From assembly GCA_027327085.1 (NCBI GenBank), contig DAHWAT010000002.1, positions 1 through 53,727 on the forward strand: 53,727 nt of DNA, read 5' to 3'. The notes below the pieces were generated by a model. It ran no database searches. It saw only the letters and a list, made by a program, of their open reading frames with translations, and was not told the origin of the DNA. The translations under genes were made by a program, and so were the position numbers. Origin of the DNA: Candidatus Saccharimonadota bacterium. Its GTDB lineage: Bacteria; Patescibacteriota; Saccharimonadia; Saccharimonadales; UBA4665. This document shows, one piece after another, positions 35,204 through 47,258 of this stretch (position 1 is the first letter of the stretch; each line of letters starts with the position of its first letter).

Positions 35204-35800
35204 ATGATAAGAGCTATCTTCTTTGACTTTTACAGTGTCTGGACACCAGACAAAATCGGCTATTACTTAGCCTATGCTGAGCTGATCAGCCCCAGTATCT
35301 ATAAAGAGCTATTTGATGCCAGCGAAAAATATTACCAAGGTGATCTAAGTTTAGATGATTTAACCGGTACTTTTAGATATAAGCTGGGAGCAGCCGATAT
35401 AGATCAGACTAGTTTGAAATTGAATGCTAAGGCTATCTCTCCAGAAATAGCTAACTTTATGAAGTCACTCCATGGTCATTTTGTTAAAGTTGGTGTGCTG
35501 GCTAACTTAGGCCCACAGGAATATGAAGTGTTAAAACAATTCAATGATGCTAACGAGATTATAGAGACAGTCATTTCTCCTTACAGTCTAAACTTAAAAT
35601 TACCCCTACTTGATATGGAGGTATTTAATAAGGCTTTCGAATCAATAGGTGAAGATGCTGCCTCTAGTCTTTATATTAGCGGCAATCCTTATCACCTGGC
35701 TTTTGCTAAAGCCATGTCTATGCAGACTTTTCAATATGAAGGCTTAAAACAACTAGAGTCAACGATTGATCAGCTTTTAACCCAGGATGTGGCAGTCTAA
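35204..35800 (+). CDS. HAD-fold protein with degenerate active site
   Basis: The overall layout is that of a class I HAD phosphatase (198 aa, helical cap at about 15-75). Motif I reads FFDFYSVW: the nucleophile Asp is kept but the second Asp (acid/base) is Tyr. Motif II is GVLANLG, the motif III Lys may be in LNLKLPLL, and motif IV is YISGNPYHL instead of the usual acidic pair. Loss of both the acid/base Asp and the Mg-binding acids implies little or no phosphatase activity, so a binding or regulatory role is likelier. A TATAAT (35184-35189) precedes the ATG by 14 nt. It is divergent from ftsA and convergent with the LysM gene. Confidence 0.65.
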   Translation: MIRAIFFDFYSVWTPDKIGYYLAYAELISPSIYKELFDASEKYYQGDLSLDDLTGTFRYKLGAADIDQTSLKLNAKAISPEIANFMKSLHGHFVKVGVLANLGPQEYEVLKQFNDANEIIETVISPYSLNLKLPLLDMEVFNKAFESIGEDAASSLYISGNPYHLAFAKAMSMQTFQYEGLKQLESTIDQLLTQDVAV

Positions 35801-35820
35801 AACTTTTAGACTATTCTATT

Positions 35821-36618
35821 CTACATGTTACTGAGACGAAGATGGGTAGTAGACTGGCTTTGTGGTAACTTACCTGAACCTAACGCTTTTTCTTCAATAG
35901 TATTTTTATGGCCACTGCTATCCGTCGTTGCGTCTCCACCTAGGGTCGCAACATCTTTAGGAGCAGTGGCACCTACGCCGCCGACTCCGCTATTACTGGT
36001 TGCGGGAACTGCGACACTTCCAGGAATATCAATATGTTGGCCAGGGAAAATTAAGTTTGGATTAGTTATACCTTTGTTAGCAGCTTCCAAATTAGCTAAT
36101 GGCACCCCATAATGCTCAGCAATAGCACTTAAAGTATCGCCAGACTTTATAGTATAAGAAGCACTTGTATTGCCGGAGGAAGTATGACTTAAAGATGCAG
36201 GATTAGGTGTTCTTGGAACATTAGCGTATCCGCCATTGCCTGATGGTGCAACTCTAGAAAGAGCAGCATAATTATCATTAGCATTTGAAGCTACACTTAC
36301 GCCATTGGGCATAGTTGTAACAGTAGGGGTTGGGGTTACGGCACTGGCGGTTGAAGCAGATTGTTGGGCGGCCAATAGTTCACTTCTTGCGTCTTTTACT
36401 TGAGCTATATCTGTCTCAGCAGCATTATATCTGGCAGAAGCATCCTTCACTTCATGCATAGTACTAGCACTACTATCTATAACTGCTTTATCCCCTGCGG
36501 CTGCATTTTCATAGTTTTGTATCTGGGTATCTGCTTGAGATACCGACGTAATATTATCGACTCTACCATCAGCTAAATAAGCCTGATAAGTCCCTGGATT
36601 TCCTTGATTGTCTGCCAT
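35821..36618 (-). CDS. LysM-domain protein without signal peptide
   Basis: One clear LysM repeat (ASYTIKSGDTLSAIAEHYG to PNLIFPGQHIDIPG, about 152-198) binds glycan chains in relatives. The N-terminal 110 residues are Ala/Asp/Gln-rich and probably helical (NYENAAAGDKAVIDSS, VKDARSELLAAQQ). The rest is Ser/Thr/Gly/Asn-rich linker. No signal peptide, TM or hydrophobic N-terminus exists, although LysM substrates are outside the cell. It may use a non-classical export route or be released on lysis. It has its own strong promoter and an AAAGG SD. Confidence 0.72.
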   Translation of the reverse strand: MADNQGNPGTYQAYLADGRVDNITSVSQADTQIQNYENAAAGDKAVIDSSASTMHEVKDASARYNAAETDIAQVKDARSELLAAQQSASTASAVTPTPTVTTMPNGVSVASNANDNYAALSRVAPSGNGGYANVPRTPNPASLSHTSSGNTSASYTIKSGDTLSAIAEHYGVPLANLEAANKGITNPNLIFPGQHIDIPGSVAVPATSNSGVGGVGATAPKDVATLGGDATTDSSGHKNTIEEKALGSGKLPQSQSTTHLRLSNM

Positions 36619-36651
36619 TATTTTACCTTTTTATATTTAACTTATGCTTAA

Positions 36652-36679
36652 AGTGTAGCAAAACGCTCCTTAGAGTCAA
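36652..36679 (-). promoter_or_regulatory. promoter of the LysM protein gene
   Basis: TTGACT (36674-36679), 16 nt ending in TGC, then TACACT (36652-36657). It combines a near-consensus -35 with an extended -10, about 34 nt before the ATG. One of the strongest promoters in the window. Confidence 0.5.
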
Positions 36680-36720
36680 TAACAATTTACAACGTTAAGA
36701 TTAGTCTAGTTAATACTAGG

Positions 36721-38628
36721 CTATATTTCACCTTCTTTCTCCATTTGGAACATATATGAGTCAAGCCCACCTAGTTCATTAACATTTATAAAATGATGGT
36801 CTTTTAAAACGTAAATGGTATCCATAAGGTTTAGAAGTGGCAAACGGTGAGTGGCCATCAAAACGGTTTTATCTTGAATAAGCTGGCCGATTGAGCCAAG
36901 AATCAACTTTTCTGACTTATTGTCCAGGGCTGAGGTTGGCTCATCCATACAAATAATTGGGGCTCGCTTAAGTAAGGCTCTAGCTATGGCAATGCGTTGT
37001 TTTTGGCCACCACTAAGAGAAGAGCCGCTTTCGGTGACTTTAGTGTCCATGCCCATCGGTAGATTGCCTAGGAATTCATCAACATTAGCGGCTCTTGAAG
37101 CCCAAGTTAGCTCCTCCGGTGTTATTACCCGATTTATATCACCGTCGCGCATATTATCTATGATAGATTCAGCAAATAACTGTGGCGTTTGAGACACCCA
37201 GGCAATATTACGCCTTAGATCATCAAGACTAACGCTCTGGATATCTATTCCGTCTAATAAAATACGGCCAGCGTCGGGTTCAATGTAGAGATCTAGTAGT
37301 CTAAGTAGAGTTGTTTTACCTGATCCGCTAGGACCAATTATGCCAATCTTTTCTAGCGGGCGAACACTTAAGCTGGCGTTGTGGAGTATAACGGTATCGC
37401 CTCTTGAGTAGCTAATATTTTGAAAGTCGATTTTACCTTGGACAACCGGCAAGTGTCTGTCTTGCCTGGCATACTCAATAGCCTCATGGTCGGATAGTAC
37501 TTCATAAATACGCCTGACATTAACCAGTTTCTGACGACGAATTGTAATCTGGGCCGTTATATCTTGAATTGGCGCAGTGACATAACCCATATAGGTCATG
37601 AAGATAAGTAGCGTACCTAAGTTAAAATGGCCTTTTAAGGCTTCCGTGCCGCCAAGGTAGATAACTATAGCCGTACCGACCATAACTATGAGATTGTTAG
37701 TAAAGCCAAAGAACTTGTTCCAAACTAGGCCGTGTCTGGCTACGTCATAGACTTGCATCCATAAGTTTTTTAGACGTTGAACTTGACGTTCTTCTAGGCT
37801 AAAAGCCTGAACCGTTTCGGTATTATCGATTGATTCGGCGATCAGGGTAGCTGAATCGCTTTGTAAAAGAACCATGGCCTGTCCCCATTTAGCCATGATT
37901 GGGCTAAAGTACCTGACTGATAGGATTAAAAGCGGTACAACGGCAACAGTGACTAAAGTCAGTGGCGCGTTTAAAAACAACATGATTATAATGACACCGC
38001 AAACTAAAATAATAGAACCAATGATCTGGCTGGTGGTATCCAAAATTAAATCAGATAAACTATTAGTTACATCATTTTGGCGATAGATGTAATCGCCTTT
38101 GGGTAATCTTTTATCGTGATAGAGAGGTAGATTTAAAATATGTCGAAAGGCCTCTTCTTTAATCGAACGATTTAACCAATAGCCAATTCTTAGTAAGTAG
38201 TAGTCTTTAAAACTGTTAAAAATAAAGCCAGCTAAAAATATGAAAAGAGTCGCTAGAGCAACAAAGATGATTAAAGCCGGTTTATGAGTTAGGGGTCTTA
38301 GCGGTCCGGGAGCTGGGATATTGCCAAAAACCGAGTTAGCCAGTAAGGCAGTTGGCCAGGGCTGAAGTAGCTCAAAAATCGAGGAAATGGTATTAAGGAC
38401 TACCATAGAAATAACGGCTGGTTTGGCCTGCTTATAGTATTTCTTTAGCCAAACACTGAATTCCGTAGTTTTTGTATTACGGCCATTTTGTTCATTCCAC
38501 TTACTAACAGCATCCTCAACCACGAGTTTAGGCCAGCCAGCTTTCGTCAGGCTATAGACAATAAACTCCATAGGTACGCCTTTACTGACGCCCTCCTCTA
38601 TAGCCATCATTAATCTTTGGTCGGCCAT
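36721..38628 (-). CDS. ABC exporter (permease-ATPase) with extra N-terminal helical domain
   Basis: A 635-aa half-transporter. Residues about 1-50 form a small helical domain (LMMAIEEGVSKGVPMEFIV, then KAGWPKLVVEDAV) not found in ordinary exporters. The six-TM domain is about 70-370 and the NBD about 390-630. The NBD has Walker A GPSGSGKTTL, signature LSGGQKQR, Walker B IICMDEPTSALD and ATHRL. A GxxxxxIxxxLxxAGW-type motif at the N-terminus of membrane proteins is something I associate with CPR genomes. The substrate is unknown. It lies 60 nt downstream of alaS on the same strand. Confidence 0.88.
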   Translation of the reverse strand: MADQRLMMAIEEGVSKGVPMEFIVYSLTKAGWPKLVVEDAVSKWNEQNGRNTKTTEFSVWLKKYYKQAKPAVISMVVLNTISSIFELLQPWPTALLANSVFGNIPAPGPLRPLTHKPALIIFVALATLFIFLAGFIFNSFKDYYLLRIGYWLNRSIKEEAFRHILNLPLYHDKRLPKGDYIYRQNDVTNSLSDLILDTTSQIIGSIILVCGVIIIMLFLNAPLTLVTVAVVPLLILSVRYFSPIMAKWGQAMVLLQSDSATLIAESIDNTETVQAFSLEERQVQRLKNLWMQVYDVARHGLVWNKFFGFTNNLIVMVGTAIVIYLGGTEALKGHFNLGTLLIFMTYMGYVTAPIQDITAQITIRRQKLVNVRRIYEVLSDHEAIEYARQDRHLPVVQGKIDFQNISYSRGDTVILHNASLSVRPLEKIGIIGPSGSGKTTLLRLLDLYIEPDAGRILLDGIDIQSVSLDDLRRNIAWVSQTPQLFAESIIDNMRDGDINRVITPEELTWASRAANVDEFLGNLPMGMDTKVTESGSSLSGGQKQRIAIARALLKRAPIICMDEPTSALDNKSEKLILGSIGQLIQDKTVLMATHRLPLLNLMDTIYVLKDHHFINVNELGGLDSYMFQMEKEGEI

Positions 38629-38688
38629 TACTTATATATAAGCATAACCTTAATTGATCTAGCTTTCCAGTTTAAAATAAGGGCTTTT

Positions 38689-40575
38689 TTAAGCTAAAAC
38701 GGCTTTAATTCTTCTGACTCCAGCACTGCTGGCTTCTTCTTTTATGATTTTAAAACGTTTGTTGCCTTCAGCCAGCTGAGCAGTATGATCGACGTGTGGA
38801 CCACCACATATCTCAAAGCTAAAGGGCTTATCGGCTTGGTCGGCTATCATTTTATAGACTTTAACTGTATCGCCATAGCGGTCACCAAACTGCCCAAGTG
38901 CGCCCATGGCTAAAGCTTGCTTAGTTGGGTACTCCTCAAATGAAACTTTGAGGTCTTGATCAATTTGTTGGTTAACAATATCTTCCACTTGTTTTATTTC
39001 TGCAGCAGTTAATTTTTGAGGGTGAGCAAAATCGAAACGTAATCTTTCTTCAGTAATATTAGCGCCTTTTTGGACCACGTGATCACCTAAAACGTTACGC
39101 AGCGCTTGGTACATGAGGTGTGTAGCCGTGTGGTACTTTTTGTGCTGCAAGCTATTACCTGTCAAACCACCCTTAAACACACCCTTACTGGCCGTCTGGG
39201 AACGGGCACGTTGTTCGTCCATCAGCTTGTTGAAATCAGTTAGCGCTTGATCGTCTACTGCGACATTATGGGTCGCAGCTTCTTCAAAGCTTAGTTCTAC
39301 TGGAAAACCGTAGGTATCATATAGCTTAAAAATAGCTGCTCCGGTTAACTTATCTTTAGACAACCTTATAAATTCATTAAGACCCTTCCTTAAAGTTTGT
39401 CTAAACACTTTTTCTTCTTTAATTAAAACTTCAACTACCTCATCTCTAGCCGCGGCTACCTCAGGAAAATCTTCATGATACAAGTCGCTAATAATCGGCA
39501 CTACTTGGCTAAGAAAGTTTTGTTCTATACCTAGGTCAAAGGCAAACCTAATTGCCCGTCTGATGAGGCGACGCATCACATAACCTTGTTCTTTATTGGA
39601 AGGCCTAACGCCATCAACAGCTAGAAAAGTTGCGGCTCTTAAATGATCGGCAATTACGCGCATGCTTTGGGTATTAGAATCATATTTTTTAGACGAAATC
39701 TGTTCAAGTTTTGCAATAATTGGCCAGAGTAAACTTATTTTAAAGGCGTCAGGATCGTTAATGGCTGCCGCGGCGATACGCTCAAGTCCTCCGCCAAAGT
39801 CTACATTGGGTTTTATAAGAGCCTCAAAGCCATTTTCGGTTCGTCTAAAAGCCATGAAGACGCTATTGGCAATCTCTATAAAGCGACCGCAGTCACAATT
39901 TGGATGACAATACTTTCCCAGCTTAGGATCGTGTTCAATATTGCTAAACTCATAAAAAACTTCACTATCTGGGCCGCAAGGATCACCTATCGGCGTACTT
40001 TCCTCGGCGCCGTTTCGACTCCACCAGTTTTTTGAACCATCATAGAAAAATATACGCTCATTTGCCTTTATGCCACGGTTGTAGCCATCAGCTTCACTGC
40101 CCATATCGGCCATCTCGGCTTTAACTTGCTTGGAGGCGAATAATTGCTGCCAAATGTTAGCTGACTCTTCGTCTTTGGCAATAGCAAATTTTTGATTACC
40201 AATGTAGCAAGTTACATAAAGCTTGCTCGGATCAAGACCAACTGTTTCGGTTAAGAATTCAAACAGCCAAGGTATCTGTTCAGACTTAAAGTAGTCGCCT
40301 AAGCTCCAGTTGCCAAGCATTTCAAAAAAAGTAGTATGCCGATTATCGCCAACTTCTTCTATGTCTTGAGCTCTAAGGCAAGTTTGACTGTCGCTAAGCC
40401 TGGTTCCCTCGGGATGTTTTTCACCAAGTAAATATGGTATCAACGGCTGCATGCCGGCACCAGTAAATAAGGTTGTAGGATCATTGTTAGGCACTAGTGG
40501 CGCTCTTTTAATAATCTTATGCCCCCTGTCAGCATAAAACTTTAAATAGGCCCGTCTAATCTCTTGTGCATTCAT
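38689..40575 (-). CDS. alaS: alanyl-tRNA synthetase, compact form
   Basis: Charges tRNA-Ala. The start at 40575 (MNAQEIRRAYLKFYADRGHK) matches the family N-terminus. The track start at 40611 overlaps the mnmA stop as ATGA and is a fair alternative. The class II catalytic core is intact (FFEMLGNWSLGDYF, GGGLERIAAA). Editing-site residues are present: HTATH and CGGPHVDH. However the roughly 120-residue beta-barrel part between the catalytic core and HTATH is reduced to about 20 residues. The protein also ends right after the editing core, so the C-Ala domain is absent (628 aa against 876 in E. coli). Confidence 0.95.
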   Translation of the reverse strand: MNAQEIRRAYLKFYADRGHKIIKRAPLVPNNDPTTLFTGAGMQPLIPYLLGEKHPEGTRLSDSQTCLRAQDIEEVGDNRHTTFFEMLGNWSLGDYFKSEQIPWLFEFLTETVGLDPSKLYVTCYIGNQKFAIAKDEESANIWQQLFASKQVKAEMADMGSEADGYNRGIKANERIFFYDGSKNWWSRNGAEESTPIGDPCGPDSEVFYEFSNIEHDPKLGKYCHPNCDCGRFIEIANSVFMAFRRTENGFEALIKPNVDFGGGLERIAAAAINDPDAFKISLLWPIIAKLEQISSKKYDSNTQSMRVIADHLRAATFLAVDGVRPSNKEQGYVMRRLIRRAIRFAFDLGIEQNFLSQVVPIISDLYHEDFPEVAAARDEVVEVLIKEEKVFRQTLRKGLNEFIRLSKDKLTGAAIFKLYDTYGFPVELSFEEAATHNVAVDDQALTDFNKLMDEQRARSQTASKGVFKGGLTGNSLQHKKYHTATHLMYQALRNVLGDHVVQKGANITEERLRFDFAHPQKLTAAEIKQVEDIVNQQIDQDLKVSFEEYPTKQALAMGALGQFGDRYGDTVKVYKMIADQADKPFSFEICGGPHVDHTAQLAEGNKRFKIIKEEASSAGVRRIKAVLA

Positions 40576-40607
40576 GCATAGGATTGTAGCAGATTTGATC
40601 GCATGCT

Positions 40608-41639
40608 TCATCCGATAATACCACCGCCCAGTACTAAATCTTGATCATATAATACGGCTGACTGGCCACTGGCTATACCACGCATTGGCTCATCTAAAAC
40701 TAAAGCGTGATCATTGAGCTGAGCCTTTACTAAAGGCCCACGGTAGCGCAAACGGGCCATTAGACGATTACTCCTCGTAGGCGGCGAATTGATCCAATGC
40801 AGATGAGTTAGCTTAACCTTATCTGTCCATAGGTTTTGATCATCAAGATTGGTAGTTACATAAATTAGGTTATTTTGCATATCCTTTTTGGTGATGTAGT
40901 AAGGTAAACCGCCGCCAATATTAAGACCATGTCGCTGGCCAATGGTGTAAAAAATAGCTCCATCATGTTGGCCAATCACTTGACCGGTTTGGTCAATGAT
41001 CGAGCCTGCTGGCTGTGGGCCAAGCTGACTAAGTAGAAATTCTTTGATCCCAACCTTACCTACAAAACAGATACCTTGACTATCTTTTTTATCGGCAGTA
41101 TATAAGTCTAGTTTTTTAGCTAAGGCCCGGACTTCTGGTTTGGTCATTTCGCCAATTGGCATCAGACCTTTTTGCAGGGCCTGAGATGAGACTCGGTACA
41201 GAAAATACGATTGATCCTTGTTGCTATCTAAGCCGGTATAAAGATGACCGTTTTTGATCCTAGCGTAGTGTCCGGTAGCAATCAAGTCTGCGCCGTCAGC
41301 TAGAGCCGTTTCCAAAAAGAGTTTAAACTTGACTTCTTGATTACACATAATATCAGGGTTGGGTGTACGTCCCGATTGGTATTCTTTGATCATGTAGTCA
41401 ACTACTCTAGCCCGGTAGTCTTTTTCAAAATCATACAGCTTAAAATCTATTTGAAGCTGCGTGGCTACTCTTTTGGCATCCATATAGTCTTCTTGCCAAG
41501 GACAAATAAAACCTGGCAAATCTTGCGTCCAGTTCTTCATATAAACACCTGTGACATGGTAACCTTGTTGCTTGAGTAGGGCTGCCGTAAGCGACGAATC
41601 TACACCGCCGCTCATGCCGACGTATACTTTTTTAGACAT
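40608..41639 (-). CDS. mnmA: tRNA-specific 2-thiouridylase MnmA
   Basis: Installs the 2-thio group on U34 of Lys/Glu/Gln tRNAs. It has PP-loop MSGGVDSSLTAALL at the N-terminus. First catalytic Cys is in PNPDIMCNQEVKF and the second in SQGICFVG. The FYTIGQRHGLNIGGGLPYY block and the C-terminal beta domain are complete (343 aa). The sulfur source is presumably the cysteine desulfurase encoded about 6 kb upstream. It ends with a TGA that overlaps a possible alaS ATG. Confidence 0.96.
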   Translation of the reverse strand: MSKKVYVGMSGGVDSSLTAALLKQQGYHVTGVYMKNWTQDLPGFICPWQEDYMDAKRVATQLQIDFKLYDFEKDYRARVVDYMIKEYQSGRTPNPDIMCNQEVKFKLFLETALADGADLIATGHYARIKNGHLYTGLDSNKDQSYFLYRVSSQALQKGLMPIGEMTKPEVRALAKKLDLYTADKKDSQGICFVGKVGIKEFLLSQLGPQPAGSIIDQTGQVIGQHDGAIFYTIGQRHGLNIGGGLPYYITKKDMQNNLIYVTTNLDDQNLWTDKVKLTHLHWINSPPTRSNRLMARLRYRGPLVKAQLNDHALVLDEPMRGIASGQSAVLYDQDLVLGGGIIG

Positions 41640-41659
41640 TGCTAATCATTATAGCTTAT

Positions 41660-42538
41660 TTAATCCAAGCAGGCGGCTATGGCAACTTGAGCAGCTTGAC
41701 GGAATTTAGCCATATTAATAGACCTGATGGTTTCAAGTCGCTGTTGATCTAAATAATAAGTCTGCTGGTTATGTTGAAGAGCGTAAACTGCCTGATCTTT
41801 TGAATCTAAAAAGGCTAGTGGGCTTAAACGGGCTGGCCTTAGACTAAAATTGTTATCGGCCAGAAAAGTTTGAATCAAAAAACCATTAGCTCCACTTGAG
41901 CCGCTTGGTAAAGCGTTGTTAGACTTTTTCAGCTTGCAGATTGAACCCGGAGGTAAATAGATATCATCTACTAGTAGTGGCTCTAGGGTTAAAAGCGTTC
42001 TAGCTTTATGGCTTTTTTGTACGCCAATCGGCTGTTGATTAGGGTCATGTACAACATTGATTATCGGTTGACTTATAAAACGGTTCTGTAGCAGCTGATT
42101 ACAGGTATCGCTAAAGTATCCTTCCGCTTCCGGGCAGGCATCGACATAGTCTGTCCTATGAGCCTTGAACTGATGCTTCTTAGCTGTTTTTGGATCAAAC
42201 TGAAAACTGCCACTACTAAAAATTAAATCGGTTATTTGTTGCAGTTTTGGTCTTAGTGCCTTAACCCGATAATCTTCGGCTAAGGCAAAATCCAGCCAGG
42301 CATTAAAGACTACTCTAGAAAAAACTGTAGGATATAGAGTTGAGTTATGCGACTGAGTGTTACGGCCCTTAATTACATTGGCGATTTCAGAGTCCAGAAT
42401 TGAGTTAGGACTTCTAAGATCCTGGTAGCTTAATAAGCCACCTATTTGACTGGCAATAAAGTCGGTTTGGCTCTGGTTTAATTGATCTAGATGGTCGGCT
42501 ATCTGCTGACTAGCGACACGATTAAGTACTTCTGTCAT
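41660..42538 (-). CDS. hypothetical protein, 292 aa
   Basis: Soluble, with no signal peptide or TM. The N-terminal half looks helical (VLNRVASQQIADHLDQLNQS, FNAWLDFALAEDYRVKALR). The central part has scattered Cys (DACPEAEGYFSDTCNQLL), and the C-terminal part is beta-rich with LPPGSICKLKKS and a final KFRQAAQVAIAACLD helix. It lies between mnmA (21 nt) and the ATPase operon (47 nt) on the same strand. I do not recognise the family. Confidence 0.6.
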   Translation of the reverse strand: MTEVLNRVASQQIADHLDQLNQSQTDFIASQIGGLLSYQDLRSPNSILDSEIANVIKGRNTQSHNSTLYPTVFSRVVFNAWLDFALAEDYRVKALRPKLQQITDLIFSSGSFQFDPKTAKKHQFKAHRTDYVDACPEAEGYFSDTCNQLLQNRFISQPIINVVHDPNQQPIGVQKSHKARTLLTLEPLLVDDIYLPPGSICKLKKSNNALPSGSSGANGFLIQTFLADNNFSLRPARLSPLAFLDSKDQAVYALQHNQQTYYLDQQRLETIRSINMAKFRQAAQVAIAACLD

Positions 42539-42585
42539 TAATACTTATAGTAATACATTTTTAGGATTTTTACTACTATATGTTT

Positions 42586-45120
<2,535 letters not shown>

Positions 45121-45124
<4 letters not shown>

Positions 45125-46740
45125 GAGGTTTCTACCTTATCTTTTTGTTGATGTTTTTCATGATGCAAAAAATGATGCTTTTTGGCCGGTTCATGAGCAG
45201 CTGGTTTAACTTCTGCTGGTTTGTCTTTAGCTTGGGGTGGTAGCGCAGCCGGTGCAGCAGGCGGTGCTTGCTCGCTAGACGCTGCCTGATTTGTAGCTCC
45301 GGCTGCTGGGACAGACTGGGTCCCACTGATTAGGCAAGCCTGCTTAAGCTCAGCGCTAACTCTGTCGAAATCTTCATCGCTGGTTATTTGCTTAGCATAC
45401 TCGTGAGCTTTGCTTTTAAGATCGCTAACGCTAATCTTTTCATTATCCTGAATGTCTAAGACTATGCTAAAGAGTAACTGTTGAGTTATCAGGTTGTAAG
45501 TTTCGGTTGGACCCTGAGTTAAAACTTCAAAGATTAACTTGCCAATCATGAGAGTGTGCTGAGCTTCAGCCGATAACTCTGCCCCAAATTGAGCATATTC
45601 TTGAGCTTCCCGGTAGCTGGCTAGTAGTTTTAGGGTCCTAGCCGCGTAATCTTTCTGGCGCTTGTTGTGGCCAACTCCACCAGCACGAGTAACACTTAAG
45701 CCGATGTTAAGAGCTGGGCGAATGCCGCTTTTAAAGGTCTTCATGTCCAGCACCCATTGACCATCGGTAATCGACATAATGTTGGTTGGTAAGAAAGCGG
45801 TAATGTCGCCATTTGGTACATGGACCATTGGTATCGAGGTTAAGGCCTTGCCGGTTTTTTCTAAACGACCGGCTCTTTCAAGCAAGGACGAATGGGCGTA
45901 AAAGGCATCGCCAGGATAAGAATCTCTACCCGGGCTAACTCCGGACATTAAGGATATCTCTCGGTATGCTTGAGCGTGGGCGGTTAAGTCATCGTAAATA
46001 ATTACGCTATCTTGGTCACATTTTTGCCATAAATACTCGGCAATGGCACAGGCTACATAAGGTGCGAGGTAGTTATTAATAAGGCTTTCGAAGGCGGTGG
46101 CGATGACGACTATGATTTTCTCCGATGCTCCAGCCTCAGCTATACGGCTTAACACCGTATCTATATCGCTACGGCGTTTAGCAATTAAACAATAGATGCC
46201 AATTTGGTCGGTATTGATCTGATTGATCATGAACTGAGTGGCTATGGTGCTTTTACCGGATTTACCTTCACCAAGTAAAGCCATACGCTGGCCTCTCACA
46301 ATAGGATAAAGAGCGTCGATTGCCACCACGCCAGACTCAACCTGATCTTCAACTAATTTTCGTTCATATAGTTTTGGTGCTTCATTAAAAACCGGCCAGA
46401 CGGCATCGGCCTGAATCGGCCCTTTACCATCAAGCGGATCACCGCTGACATTAACCACACGACCAATAAATCCTTTGCCAACCTTGCATACTAAAGTTTC
46501 GTGTTGAATTACAACTACCATACCGATAGTGATCGGCTCAACACCTAAGTGCAGTATAACGACGTGATCAGGATGAATTTGATGGACATAACCCTTAGAA
46601 CCATTCTCAAACATCACTAAAGAATTAAGGGCACAGGGCTGCAGGCCATTAGCTTTAATTAAAAACTTTTCTACGGCAACAACTTCACCGACTGGGTTAC
46701 CTTTTTTAACAAAAGCTTCAAAATGGCTCTGGTTACTCAT
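45121..46740 (-). CDS. atpA: F-type ATPase alpha subunit with C-terminal Pro/Ala/Lys/His-rich tail
   Basis: Regulatory nucleotide-binding subunit. The P-loop reads LLGEGKSGKSTIATQF instead of GDRQTGKT. The typical blocks VIIYDDLTAHAQAYREISL, SPGRDSYPGDAFYAHSSLL, PTNIMSITDGQW and the arginine-finger region GLSVTRAGGVG are retained. After the normal end (about residue 465) a tail of about 70 residues is rich in Ala/Pro, then Lys/His (KKHHFLHHEKHQQKDK); I know of no such tail in standard alpha subunits. It overlaps both neighbours. Length is 539 aa against about 510. Confidence 0.94.
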
Positions 46741-47258
46741 TAGGCAACCAACCCTTCTTGATTAGGCTTAGGTTGAGCGATTAGCTGATTAATCAGTAGC
46801 TGTTTATTGCTCAAAAGAGCGGTTTTTAAGCTTAAATCAAAATATTTATTGGTAGTCCTGACGATACAACCGGCACCAATTGATGGAGCAAGCCCAAAGT
46901 TAACCAGCAAGTAAGGATCAAACGACTGACGCAAATAGGTTATGAGGCGATCTTTAAATTTGTCGCTCGGCTCATCATTAAAACTCATATGCAAAACTGG
47001 GCTATGTTGGCTCAGCTGATCAAGCATACTAGTTAGATGTTGCCTGTCGCTGTCATGGAGTAAGTTTAGTTGATTCAAGGCCACTAAATCTTCCAGGTGT
47101 CTAGAAGTTTTTGGTAGCTTAGCTTGCTCTTCTCCAGCCTGCCTCAGCTTTATCTGAAGCATGGCGTCATTAATATCTGACAGCTCTCTTTTAACCCGCT
47201 TAAGGTCACTGGGGCTAACAATTGAGACGGGTAGCATGAAATTAGCCTCATGCGCCAT
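46740..47258 (-). CDS. atpH: F-type ATPase delta-like subunit
   Basis: Peripheral stalk subunit by position between b and alpha. The C-terminal part (YLLVNFGLAPSIGAGCIVRT, then YFDLSLKTALLSNKQLLI) matches the delta/OSCP C-terminal strand-helix. The N-terminal helical domain is poorly conserved (172 aa). It overlaps atpF by 11 nt and atpA by 1 nt (TAATG). Confidence 0.8.
   Translation of the reverse strand: MAHEANFMLPVSIVSPSDLKRVKRELSDINDAMLQIKLRQAGEEQAKLPKTSRHLEDLVALNQLNLLHDSDRQHLTSMLDQLSQHSPVLHMSFNDEPSDKFKDRLITYLRQSFDPYLLVNFGLAPSIGAGCIVRTTNKYFDLSLKTALLSNKQLLINQLIAQPKPNQEGLVA

Noticed and set aside
40608-40611. Possible recoding of TGA as Gly, as in Absconditabacteria/Gracilibacteria
   Set aside because: mnmA, atpA and others end at TGA right at the expected family C-terminus, often overlapping the next ATG, so TGA is a stop here.
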